Source of the DNA: Nitrosomonas sp.
Lineage (GTDB): Bacteria > Pseudomonadota > Gammaproteobacteria > Burkholderiales > Nitrosomonadaceae
Length of the DNA: 5,150 nucleotides
NCBI GenBank assembly: GCA_003514765.1
Contig: DOOY01000035.1
Coordinates: forward strand, 1 to 5,150
Direction: 5' to 3'
Notes under the pieces: model-generated
What the model was told of the DNA's origin: nothing
The model's database searches: none
Seen by the model: only the letters and a program-made list of their open reading frames with translations
Shown here: positions 1 to 5,150 of the stretch, in pieces
Numbering within the stretch: the first letter of the stretch is position 1
How the letters are laid out: every line of letters begins with the position of its first letter
Translations under genes and position numbers: made by a program

Positions 1-328
1 TATTGCTCAGGAAGGTGCCCCAGGATTTAGATTATGGAAAACCAATTGATACTTGACCTTATCTTTCCTCGGCAAATGCGTTCAAAACAGAATGCGGTTT
101 CCAATTGAAAATAAGATTGTTATTTACGAATTAGAAACAGATTAGAAAGGCCGCAAACGTCGTATTCATGGGAGACCACTCTCCGGCAGTTTCGTCTCCG
201 CAATTTGGTAAAAGCACTATCCCAAAGATCGACTGCGGATAAATGCAGTTAACCACGGGCGTTTAAGGATTGTAAAGGCTTGTTTATTAGGGTCTATGGA
301 TTGCTTCAAACTTGCGCGGATAAGCAAT
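1..328. other. Non-coding stretch downstream of tRNA-Ser
   Basis: No convincing gene is visible in these 328 bases. Forward frames starting at the window edge close within about 10-17 codons, and I recognised no protein remnant. Small structures are present: a direct repeat ATTAGAAA at 130-137 and 141-148, a short hairpin GGAGA/TCTCC at 171-184, and a 5-base stem ACTGC/GCAGT near 232-249. None has a clear function. The stretch lies just beyond the 3' end of a tRNA gene, a common site for integrating elements, but I saw no copy of the tRNA 3' end here and no integrase fragment. It may be an intergenic spacer or the flank of a gene outside the window. Confidence 0.5.
300..328 (-). repeat. Hairpin adjoining the tRNA-Ser 3' end
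   Basis: A perfect 7-base inverted repeat (ATTGCTT at 300-306, AAGCAAT at 322-328) encloses a 15-base loop and begins directly after the encoded CCA of tRNA-Ser. In the transcript it would form a stem in the 3' trailer. No T-run follows it on the minus strand, so it does not look like a standard intrinsic terminator. It could help 3' processing or termination, or be chance. Confidence 0.4.
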
Positions 329-418
329 TGGCGGAGGCGGTGAGATTCGAACTCACGGTAGAGTCACCCCTACGGCAGTTTTCAAGACTGCTGCCTTAAA
401 CCACTCGGCCACACCTCC
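329..418 (-). tRNA. tRNA-Ser (anticodon UGA)
   Basis: This serine tRNA reads UCA and related UCN codons. Read on the minus strand, the 5' acceptor strand GGAGGTG (418 to 412) pairs with CGCCTCC near the 3' end with one G-T wobble. A G discriminator base and an encoded CCA follow, ending at 329. The anticodon stem GCAGT/ACTGC encloses the loop CTTGAAA, giving anticodon TGA. The T arm is GTGAG-TTCGAAT-CTCAC. An extra-long variable arm between the anticodon and T arms, and the 90-base length, are typical of class II serine tRNAs. The gene has its own promoter about 16 bases upstream and follows the LOV gene on the same strand after 165 bases. Confidence 0.97.
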
Positions 419-433
419 TTTCGTGCAGCGCGT

Positions 434-462
434 ATCATACCCTTTCATACAAATTTTGACCA
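434..462 (-). promoter_or_regulatory. Sigma70-type promoter of tRNA-Ser
   Basis: On the minus strand a -35 box TGGTCA (457-462, 4 of 6 consensus) and a -10 box TATGAT (434-439, 5 of 6) are separated by exactly 17 bases. Transcription would start near 427, leaving a leader of about 9 bases before the tRNA at 418. The bases after the -10 box (ACGCGCTGC) are GC-rich. Such a discriminator is characteristic of stringently controlled stable-RNA promoters in proteobacteria, so growth-rate control is a reasonable inference. The rest of the 419-583 spacer shows no gene. Confidence 0.65.
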
Positions 463-583
463 GTACCTTTGCCTGCAGGTGCTTAGAAAGCGACCAATGG
501 CAACATTGTTTATCGTATGAATTTTCCTTGTTTCAAAAAAATATCAAAATGCTATTAATTCTGCTATTTGACTCTACTCCACA

Positions 584-1036
584 TTATTTTTCGAGCGCTG
601 CCAAACGGTCATTCAGCCGTTTGATTTCTTCATCTGCCTTGACTTGTTCGGTTGCGTCATATTGAACACCCAGGAAATAAAGTAAGTTTCCTTTCGAATC
701 AAAGAGCGGGGTCATCATCAGATGATTATAAAATAACTCGCCATTTTTTTTATAATTTCTGAGTGTAACTTCAACGGGCTCCTTGTTTTTTATCGCTGCT
801 TTTAATTGAGCGACTGCTTCCTGGTCGTGATCTGTACCTTGCAAAAACCGGCAGTTTTTCCCCAGTGTTTCTTCCTGTGAATAACCTGTTATTTTTTCAA
901 ATGCTTTATTTGCATATACAAGCGGCAAATCTTCTTGATCGGGATCAGCCAATGTAACGCCATTAATACATGAGTCAAGGATTTTGGATAATACTTGTGG
1001 AATCAACCCAGGGTCTTTTTCAACGATAAAGTCCAT
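584..1036 (-). CDS. Short LOV-domain blue-light photoreceptor
   Basis: This 150-residue protein is almost entirely one LOV (PAS-type) domain, expected to bind FMN and form a cysteine-flavin adduct under blue light. The signature GKNCRFLQG is at 59-67 with the photoactive Cys62. Asn61, Arg63 and Gln66, then Asn94 and Asn104 (NYKKNG and FYNHL regions), match the usual flavin contacts. Gln125 in GVQYD matches the glutamine that senses adduct formation. An N-terminal cap (about 1-22) precedes the core, and a charged helix with coiled-coil character (about 128-150) follows it. No effector domain is present, as in the short LOV proteins of Pseudomonas putida. His70 and Val75 occupy positions held by FMN-phosphate-binding arginines in the slow P. 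putida homologue PpSB1-LOV. The ATG at 1036 is supported by GGAGAG at 1042-1047, 5 bases upstream. It is the last gene of the apparent operon and has a possible promoter of its own. The LOV assignment is firm; the output partner is unknown. Confidence 0.93.
   Translation of the reverse strand: MDFIVEKDPGLIPQVLSKILDSCINGVTLADPDQEDLPLVYANKAFEKITGYSQEETLGKNCRFLQGTDHDQEAVAQLKAAIKNKEPVEVTLRNYKKNGELFYNHLMMTPLFDSKGNLLYFLGVQYDATEQVKADEEIKRLNDRLAALEK
602..623. repeat. Perfect hairpin in the 3' end of the LOV gene
   Basis: CAAACGG (602-608) and CCGTTTG (617-623) form a perfect 7-base stem with an 8-base loop, inside the codons for the C-terminal helix and shortly before the stop. No T-run follows directly on the minus strand, so it is not a textbook terminator. 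It might stabilise the transcript's 3' end or be a by-product of coding sequence. Confidence 0.4.
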
Positions 1037-1061
1037 AATATCTCTCCAAGTTTATATTCAA

Positions 1062-1089
1062 ATTACACAACAAAACCATATTTTTCCAA
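1062..1089 (-). promoter_or_regulatory. Possible internal promoter for the LOV gene
   Basis: The 65-base gap between the SRPBCC gene and the LOV gene contains, on the minus strand, TTGGAA (1084-1089, 4 of 6 to the -35 consensus), a 16-base spacer and TGTAAT (1062-1067, 5 of 6 to the -10 consensus). The predicted start near 1055 gives a leader of about 18 bases that contains the GGAGAG ribosome binding site. This would let the photoreceptor be expressed apart from the upstream genes. The gap is AT-rich, which raises the chance of a fortuitous match. Confidence 0.4.
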
Positions 1090-1101
1090 TGCAGGATACT
1101 G

Positions 1102-1581
1102 TCAATTAGTTTCTGCACTTTCAGCCTCAATTATTTTTTTTATATTATGCACCGTTCTTTCAGTGCCGTCCTGGACAGCAATACGAACAAGCTTTTCAAA
1201 TGGTTTCATATGTAACTCCAGGTCAAGCAGTTCAAAAATAAAAGTGATTCGACTGCTTTCTTCATCGACTGCTTCAATAACATAGTCACATCGATAAGGA
1301 TTTGAAATACCTTCAAAGCAGATGCGCGCACCGGCATCAAACACATTAACCTTGAATGTTGATTCCGAACGATTTCCTTGATCAACCCTTACCTGACGGC
1401 ATTGCGTTCCTAATTGGACCGGGCCATCTGTTAGCTTTTCGAGTTCCTTAACTTCTGGCGACCAACGCGGATAATTTGTCAGCAAATCAACGCCAATAAA
1501 ATTAAACAGTTTGTCAGAAGGACTACGAATCAGCACATTGGCCTTACCGACAACAGGGGTTTGTTTTAATAGACCAAACAT
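1102..1581 (-). CDS. SRPBCC-family (START/polyketide-cyclase fold) protein
   Basis: The 159-residue product has the layout of the SRPBCC superfamily, a helix-grip fold with a deep hydrophobic pocket. It shows an opening strand (about 10-19) ending in SPSDKLFNFI, the common 'something-the-membrane' start helix, then NYPRWSPEVKELEKL (36-50), where a Pro/Trp segment precedes the second strand. A run of strands follows (about 60-118) and a long amphipathic C-terminal helix (about 124-154). Family members include polyketide cyclases, COQ10-like quinone-binding proteins and lipid carriers. No catalytic residues could be assigned, so the ligand is unknown. There is no signal peptide or membrane segment, so it is probably cytoplasmic. 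The ATG at 1581 has AGGAGA at 1588-1593, 6 bases upstream. It starts 23 bases after the flavoprotein gene and precedes the LOV gene, so co-transcription is likely. A quinone or lipid ligand would fit the flavoprotein neighbour, but that is inference. Confidence 0.75.
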   Translation of the reverse strand: MFGLLKQTPVVGKANVLIRSPSDKLFNFIGVDLLTNYPRWSPEVKELEKLTDGPVQLGTQCRQVRVDQGNRSESTFKVNVFDAGARICFEGISNPYRCDYVIEAVDEESSRITFIFELLDLELHMKPFEKLVRIAVQDGTERTVHNIKKIIEAESAETN

Positions 1582-1604
1582 AAATAGTCTCCTGTGTTGA
1601 ATTC

Positions 1605-2768
1605 TTAAACCACATAAGTATCTATCCCCATCAATAATAAATCATATTGTGCCTCTACCAGTTCTTTTATTGCAAGCGCAGGGATACCCGTTACAATATT
1701 ACCTTGTGTGATCAACCACCCTACTGCATCTGATGGCCCAAGATTAACGACATACCCAATGTCATGATGCAGGTAGGGCTCGAGTATTTTCAGCATGCCT
1801 GAATGACGCAAAATATTCCGGCCAACCAGCTTTCCTTTTCGCACGGCCGATTGTGCTGATTGAATATTTGAGCCAAAAGCTGTGTAAACGGAACAATCTC
1901 CCGCCACGAAGATATTCTGCAATGTTTGATGATCAACCACGGCTTGCCCGAACATGTTCACCGGAAAAATATTTTCCTGCTTTTTCCCAAGAAACAGAAA
2001 CGTCGCATGCGAGGTCAGTTCATAAGACCGGCCTGTCTGCTTTTCCTCAAGCAACACGCTATAATCAGTCTGTCCACGATAGCGTGTATCCGGTATAAAA
2101 TCAATGTCTAAATCCTGCAGACAGGACCGGACATAGGTATCAAAACCACGCGGGAACTGCGCAAGCACTTGATCACTTGAGTGAATCAAACGCAATCTGG
2201 CTGTAATTTTTTGCCTGCATAAAAACTGTCTTATTTCAAATAAAAACTGTATACCTGTTGCACCCGCGCCAACGACAGAAATCAGTGGCGCATCCTGACC
2301 AAGCTTACTCAAATGCTGCAGCAGCAGTTCCGACCCTGGTGTTTGCATAAAATGCTGCAACGTAAATACATTTTCTATGTGATCAAACTGCTGTGTCTGT
2401 GTATCCGCGCCTGTTGTCACAATCAAGTAATCAAAATCAATTACTTCGTCGTCAACCATCAGGCACTTTTGGTTTTGCCATTGCAACAGCAGTTCATCCG
2501 TCACAGCCAATGCAGCCCGGATATGGCGGCAATTAAAACGCGACTCCAATACACTGAAAGAAACAAGTAAATCCGACAACGGATAGCGAAACGTCTCATG
2601 CAAATGCGTGACTTTGAGATGTTGATCGCCGGGATCAATAATGGTGATGTCAACATTGAAAGAGTATTGCTTCAGGGTCGTCAGCGCCGTCAATCCGGCA
2701 TAGCCACCGCCGACAATCACTGCTTTTATCCGTCGTTGACCGGGTATATAGAATGGCAATAGCGCCAC
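1605..2768 (-). CDS. NDH-2-like NAD(P)H/FAD oxidoreductase
   Basis: This 387-residue two-dinucleotide-fold flavoprotein probably moves electrons from NAD(P)H through FAD to a quinone or other acceptor. The FAD-binding motif GGGYAG is at 20-25, followed by an acidic strand end, IIDPGD (43-48). HLHETF (55-60) resembles the LHE segment of type II NADH dehydrogenases. YLIVTTGAD is at 114-122, the NAD(P)-binding motif GAGATG at 167-172, and the second FAD motif FVAGDC at 287-292. The helix AQSAVRKG (305-312) corresponds to the quinone-side AQxAxQ motif of NDH-2, but the second Gln is Arg310. The protein lacks the hydrophobic C-terminal extension that anchors many NDH-2 enzymes, so it is either soluble or peripherally bound in another way. 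Sulfide:quinone reductase and FSP1-like enzymes are alternatives; I saw no clear sulfide-reductase cysteine pair. Translation starts at GTG (2768) behind a strong AAGGAG, and the next in-frame Met is residue 104. The gene follows gluQ after 9 bases. Confidence 0.82.
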   Translation of the reverse strand: MALLPFYIPGQRRIKAVIVGGGYAGLTALTTLKQYSFNVDITIIDPGDQHLKVTHLHETFRYPLSDLLVSFSVLESRFNCRHIRAALAVTDELLLQWQNQKCLMVDDEVIDFDYLIVTTGADTQTQQFDHIENVFTLQHFMQTPGSELLLQHLSKLGQDAPLISVVGAGATGIQFLFEIRQFLCRQKITARLRLIHSSDQVLAQFPRGFDTYVRSCLQDLDIDFIPDTRYRGQTDYSVLLEEKQTGRSYELTSHATFLFLGKKQENIFPVNMFGQAVVDHQTLQNIFVAGDCSVYTAFGSNIQSAQSAVRKGKLVGRNILRHSGMLKILEPYLHHDIGYVVNLGPSDAVGWLITQGNIVTGIPALAIKELVEAQYDLLLMGIDTYVV

Positions 2769-2773
2769 AAATT

Positions 2774-2779
2774 CTCCTT
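2774..2779 (-). promoter_or_regulatory. Strong ribosome binding site deciding a GTG start
   Basis: AAGGAG lies 5 bases before the GTG at 2768-2766. It overlaps two bases of the gluQ stop codon (TAA, 2780-2778), so ribosomes ending gluQ finish on this site. That supports both the GTG start of the flavoprotein and translational coupling of the two genes. Confidence 0.8.
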
Positions 2780-3722
2780 ATGTCATAAAAACTGTGGGCA
2801 TACCTGTTTTTGTAACATTATCTGCATTCCAATGCGAAATGGCCCACTGCCAGAATGTATTCAGATCACAATCCAGTAATTCCCGCGGCGGATTCTGACC
2901 AAGAAATTTTAGTGCAGCTACTAACTGAAATGATACATTGAATTGCGCAACAGGTGCAGCAAAGGTTTGCTTACTGAGTTTCTCGCCTCTGTCATTGGTA
3001 ACAATCGGTAAATGCATATAAACCGGTGTTGCATATCCCAAAAGCTGCTGCAAGAATATCTGCCGCGGCGTTGAATCCAGTAAATCAGTACCGCGCACCA
3101 CATGCGTGATATTTTGCTGCGCATCATCGACCACTACCGCCAACTGATACGCAAAAATACCGTCAGCACGATGCAAAACAAAATCTCCGATATCGTTGCC
3201 GATATGTTGAGACAAAAAACCCTGCGTGCGATCCACTAATGTCACAGAACGTTGATCGGTTCTAACGCGCACCGCACGTTGCCGTTGATGTTTGATCCGG
3301 TTATGCGCATTGCCCGAAACGTTCCGGCAAGTACCCGGATAGATGGGACCATTGATGCCGATTATGCCGGAATCGGCAATCTCCTTTCGCGAGCAAGCGC
3401 AAGGATAAACTAAAGCTTGCTTTTCAAGTAAAGAGAGCGCATCCCGATACAATTCGTGGCGCTGACTTTGATAAACGATCTCGCCATCCCATTCCATTCC
3501 CAGCTTCTCCAGCAACAGCAAAAAATCGCGTGACGCACCGGGCACTTCGCGCGGCGTATCAAGGTTTTCCACTCTGATCAGCCATTCGCCTTGATGCGAC
3601 TTGGCATCCAGATAACTGCCGACTGCCGTAACCAATGAGCCGAAATGAAGCGGCCCGGTCGGCGAAGGCGCAAAGCGCCCGCGGTAACGGGGGTTTGTGG
3701 TTTGAGTTTCTGTAACTGGCAT
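2778..3722 (-). CDS. gluQ: Glutamyl-Q tRNA(Asp) synthetase
   Basis: GluQ activates glutamate and attaches it to the queuosine at position 34 of tRNA-Asp; it is a paralogue of the catalytic half of glutamyl-tRNA synthetase. The 314 residues match the short family form, which has no anticodon-binding domain. RFAPSPTGPLHFGS (16-29) carries the HIGH-type motif as HFGS. VENLDTPR (51-58) resembles the family's substrate-binding segment. Cys108, Cys110, Tyr128 and Cys132 (YPCACSR ... IYPGTCR) form the zinc site. RGTDLLDSTPRQ is at 210-221, and KLSKQ (248-252) is the KMSKS loop. The ATG at 3722 fits the usual N-terminus ahead of RYRGRFAP, although no good Shine-Dalgarno precedes it. It is the first gene of the apparent operon. 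In many gammaproteobacteria gluQ follows dksA; here the upstream neighbour is an insertion sequence. Its GC content looks higher than that of the downstream trio. Confidence 0.95.
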   Translation of the reverse strand: MPVTETQTTNPRYRGRFAPSPTGPLHFGSLVTAVGSYLDAKSHQGEWLIRVENLDTPREVPGASRDFLLLLEKLGMEWDGEIVYQSQRHELYRDALSLLEKQALVYPCACSRKEIADSGIIGINGPIYPGTCRNVSGNAHNRIKHQRQRAVRVRTDQRSVTLVDRTQGFLSQHIGNDIGDFVLHRADGIFAYQLAVVVDDAQQNITHVVRGTDLLDSTPRQIFLQQLLGYATPVYMHLPIVTNDRGEKLSKQTFAAPVAQFNVSFQLVAALKFLGQNPPRELLDCDLNTFWQWAISHWNADNVTKTGMPTVFMT

Positions 3723-3988
3723 GTATGGAGTTGAAATTCTAATGTTTTTCTTACTACATACTTTATATTAGCAGGACTTTGGAAAGCATGTTTGAGAGGC
3801 GCGTAATGCGTTTCATTGTCCACTGCCAATCTCACGCCTTATGCATTTTTGCTTTGGCTATGTAACAGTTAACGGTAGAACCAATAAAAATTATCAGTCA
3901 AAACCAGCTTGAGTTATGGACTAAAAAGTTGCTAATGCTTAATAGCGCTCTAATTCTATAATTACCATCACTGCTGTCCCGTTAACTT
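3723..3988. other. Non-coding gap between gluQ and the transposase gene
   Basis: About 266 bases with no credible gene. It should contain the gluQ promoter, but no good -35/-10 pair was found. The best -10-like sequences on the minus strand are TATAAA (3762-3767) and the overlapping TAATAT, with no matching -35 at normal spacing. TTGACT at 3897-3902 is a good -35 with no partner. AGTTAACGG at 3867-3875 is inverted at 3979-3987, but the core is the palindrome GTTAAC, so this may be chance. The high-coordinate part probably belongs to the insertion sequence. Confidence 0.45.
3968..3987. repeat. Candidate terminal inverted repeat of the IS4-family element
   Basis: Directly after the transposase stop, on the minus strand, lies TTAACGGGACAGCAGTG. 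Its position, 1-20 bases beyond the stop, and its type fit a terminal repeat of IS4-family elements. The matching end would be upstream of the transposase start, outside the window, so neither the repeat nor a target duplication can be confirmed. The exact outer boundary is a guess. Confidence 0.35.
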
Positions 3989-5140
3989 TCAAAATAAAGT
4001 CGGGTGGTTATAATATTTGAAACGATTTATAGGTGGATCGCCACGAAACAACGCCATGAGATCACGTTTCTCAAACAAATTGAGCTGCAATAACCGCAAT
4101 ATTTGTTGCATGCTGATCTGAATCTTTGATTGGAATTTAATAAACGCGATTAGTAAGTAGACGCATAATGCGATCCAAATTTGTGTCATAACGGCATTTT
4201 TACTGGTTCCGACAAATGATTTGATTTTAAGATTCTGCTTGATCCATTTGAAGAAGAGTTCTACTTGCCAACGTGCTTTATAGACGTCGGCGATGGTTCT
4301 GGCAGCCAGTTTGAAATGATTGGTCAGGAAAATATATTGCTTGCCGGTTTCTTGATCCCGATAAACAATACGGCGCAACGGAATCGGACACTTTTTCAAA
4401 GCATTATTACCTGTGAGCGTAATCGTCTGGTCGCTGATTAATCCTTTGTTTTTCTGTATCGGGTGGTGCTCAGTCACTTTATAGCAAGCATTGGATTTAA
4501 GGCGGGTGACAAAATATACACTTTTGCTTGTCAATTGGTTAAACCATTCATAATCCATATAACCTCTATCCATTGCCACAATACTACCGGCTGGAAATGC
4601 CAGCATACGTCCGACTTCAATATCACTGGTTTTTCCCTCAGTGATCACTGCAAACTCAGGTAAATAACCGCTGTGATTGAGACCGACATGCAGCTTGATA
4701 GCCCCTTTTGTCGACCGGAAATCAGCCCATGGAAAAACAGACAGGCATAGGTCAATGGTTGATGCATCTAATGAATAAAGTTTGTTCTTAAAGCGGAATT
4801 GATGACCTGGCGCCAGACGTTGGCAATGATGCAATAGTTTTCCAAATAACGCTTCATACAAGCTATAAGGCTTATTCTCATTCATACGAGCAAGGTTGGA
4901 GCGTGTCAGTTTTGCGCTACCAAGATGATAAAGACGGTGTGCTTGCGCACTCACGTTTCCAACAATATCACGCAAGCTGATGCGACCAGACAACTGTGCC
5001 ATTGTCATGGTGACAAACTGTGACCATCGGGTTGCAGTACGAAAAGCGCGCCCTGAATGATGGCGGTTAGCCAGAGACTCAAATTCATGTCTCGGAACAA
5101 ATCTTAGAATTTGTGAGAAGATCGTATTACAATGGGCCAT
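3989..5140 (-). CDS. IS4-family DDE transposase
   Basis: A full-length 383-residue transposase that cuts and joins the ends of its insertion sequence. The N-terminal region (about 1-75, IFSQILRFVPRHEFE onward) matches the DUF4372-type domain found in this IS4 subgroup. The catalytic core follows: Asp125 in LYSLDASTID, Asp191 in the DRGYMD motif, and Glu294 in YKARWQVELFFKWIK, which is the exact Y-2-R-3-E-6-K signature of IS4 (Tyr287, Arg290, Glu294, Lys301). The gap of about 100 residues between Asp191 and Glu294 fits the beta-rich insertion of the family. There is no frameshift or internal stop, so the enzyme may be active. The frame stays open upstream of the ATG at 5140 to the window edge, but MAHCNTIFSQIL looks like the normal family N-terminus. 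No ribosome binding site is visible in the 10 upstream bases. Confidence 0.93.
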   Translation of the reverse strand: MAHCNTIFSQILRFVPRHEFESLANRHHSGRAFRTATRWSQFVTMTMAQLSGRISLRDIVGNVSAQAHRLYHLGSAKLTRSNLARMNENKPYSLYEALFGKLLHHCQRLAPGHQFRFKNKLYSLDASTIDLCLSVFPWADFRSTKGAIKLHVGLNHSGYLPEFAVITEGKTSDIEVGRMLAFPAGSIVAMDRGYMDYEWFNQLTSKSVYFVTRLKSNACYKVTEHHPIQKNKGLISDQTITLTGNNALKKCPIPLRRIVYRDQETGKQYIFLTNHFKLAARTIADVYKARWQVELFFKWIKQNLKIKSFVGTSKNAVMTQIWIALCVYLLIAFIKFQSKIQISMQQILRLLQLNLFEKRDLMALFRGDPPINRFKYYNHPTLF

Positions 5141-5150
5141 GGTCTGATTC

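Larger units (their letters stand above)
3968..5150 (-). mobile_element. IS4-family insertion sequence (one end outside the window)
   Basis: A single-gene insertion sequence is inferred from a complete transposase gene and a candidate terminal repeat just after its stop. Only 10 bases precede the transposase start in the window, so the other end is missing. It lies upstream of the gluQ operon in the same orientation, about 250 bases from gluQ, and may separate gluQ from its original upstream neighbour or bring in outward transcription. Confidence 0.75.

Noticed and set aside
531..575. Possible intrinsic terminator after the LOV gene (imperfect stem CAAA/TTTG near 545-571, then a T-run on the minus strand)
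   Set aside because: Only four outer pairs and a few scattered inner ones form; the stem is too weak to call.
423..665. Open forward frame of 80 codons overlapping the tRNA promoter and the LOV gene end
   Set aside because: It lies antisense to the well-supported LOV gene and the tRNA promoter, has no recognisable motif and no convincing ribosome binding site.
995..1285. Open forward frame of 96 codons across the LOV and SRPBCC genes
   Set aside because: It is antisense to two supported genes and has a low-complexity serine-rich translation, as expected for a shadow frame.
1853..2570. Several open forward frames of 61-85 codons inside the flavoprotein gene
   Set aside because: All are antisense to a gene with three intact cofactor motifs, and none shows a domain of its own.
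2778..3722. Full glutamyl-tRNA synthetase (GltX) or a truncated copy
   Set aside because: The length, the Cys-x-Cys ... Tyr-x3-Cys zinc site and the missing anticodon-binding domain are normal for GluQ, so it is not a broken gltX.
3578..3835. Minus-strand frame of 85 codons overlapping the gluQ start
   Set aside because: It is out of frame with gluQ, and two thirds of it lie over the HIGH-motif region of gluQ; the remainder has no family resemblance.
3867..3987. 9-base inverted repeat AGTTAACGG / CCGTTAACT, possibly a second IS end
   Set aside because: The core GTTAAC is itself a palindrome, leaving only three extra matching bases; no wider similarity is seen around the 3867 copy.
4463..4663. 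Open forward frame of 66 codons inside the transposase gene
   Set aside because: It is antisense to the catalytic core of the transposase and carries no recognisable motif.

Overview
The window looks like a chromosomal segment of a proteobacterium, most likely beta- or gamma-. The evidence is a tRNA-Ser(UGA) gene with an encoded CCA end and a sigma70-type promoter, a GluQ-type tRNA-Asp modification enzyme, and an IS4-family transposase of the type common in those classes. A Nitrosomonas-like betaproteobacterium is a guess from general resemblance only. Every gene recognised here is on the minus strand, so transcription runs from high to low coordinates.

Layout in transcription order: (1) 3989-5140, an intact IS4-family transposase. 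The element's downstream end is probably just below the stop codon and its other end lies outside the window. (2) 3723-3988, a non-coding gap. (3) An apparent operon: gluQ (2778-3722), a type II NADH dehydrogenase-like flavoprotein (1605-2768), an SRPBCC-fold protein (1102-1581) and a short LOV blue-light photoreceptor (584-1036). Gaps are 9, 23 and 65 bases. The gluQ stop codon lies inside the region of the next gene's ribosome binding site, and the 65-base gap holds a plausible extra promoter for the LOV gene. (4) tRNA-Ser (329-418) with its own promoter at 434-462. (5) 1-328, where no gene is visible.

The main point of interest is the trio behind gluQ. A stand-alone LOV flavoprotein with no effector domain lies next to an NADH/FAD oxidoreductase and an SRPBCC protein, a fold that often binds hydrophobic ligands such as quinones, lipids or polyketides. 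This suggests, without proving, a light-responsive redox or lipid/quinone module. The LOV core keeps the photoactive cysteine and the flavin-contacting residues. At two positions that slow the dark recovery of a Pseudomonas relative it carries His and Val, which predicts a fast photocycle. In hand-counted 60-base lines, GC falls from about 47-58% in gluQ to about 30-43% in the LOV gene, so the trio may have a different origin from gluQ.
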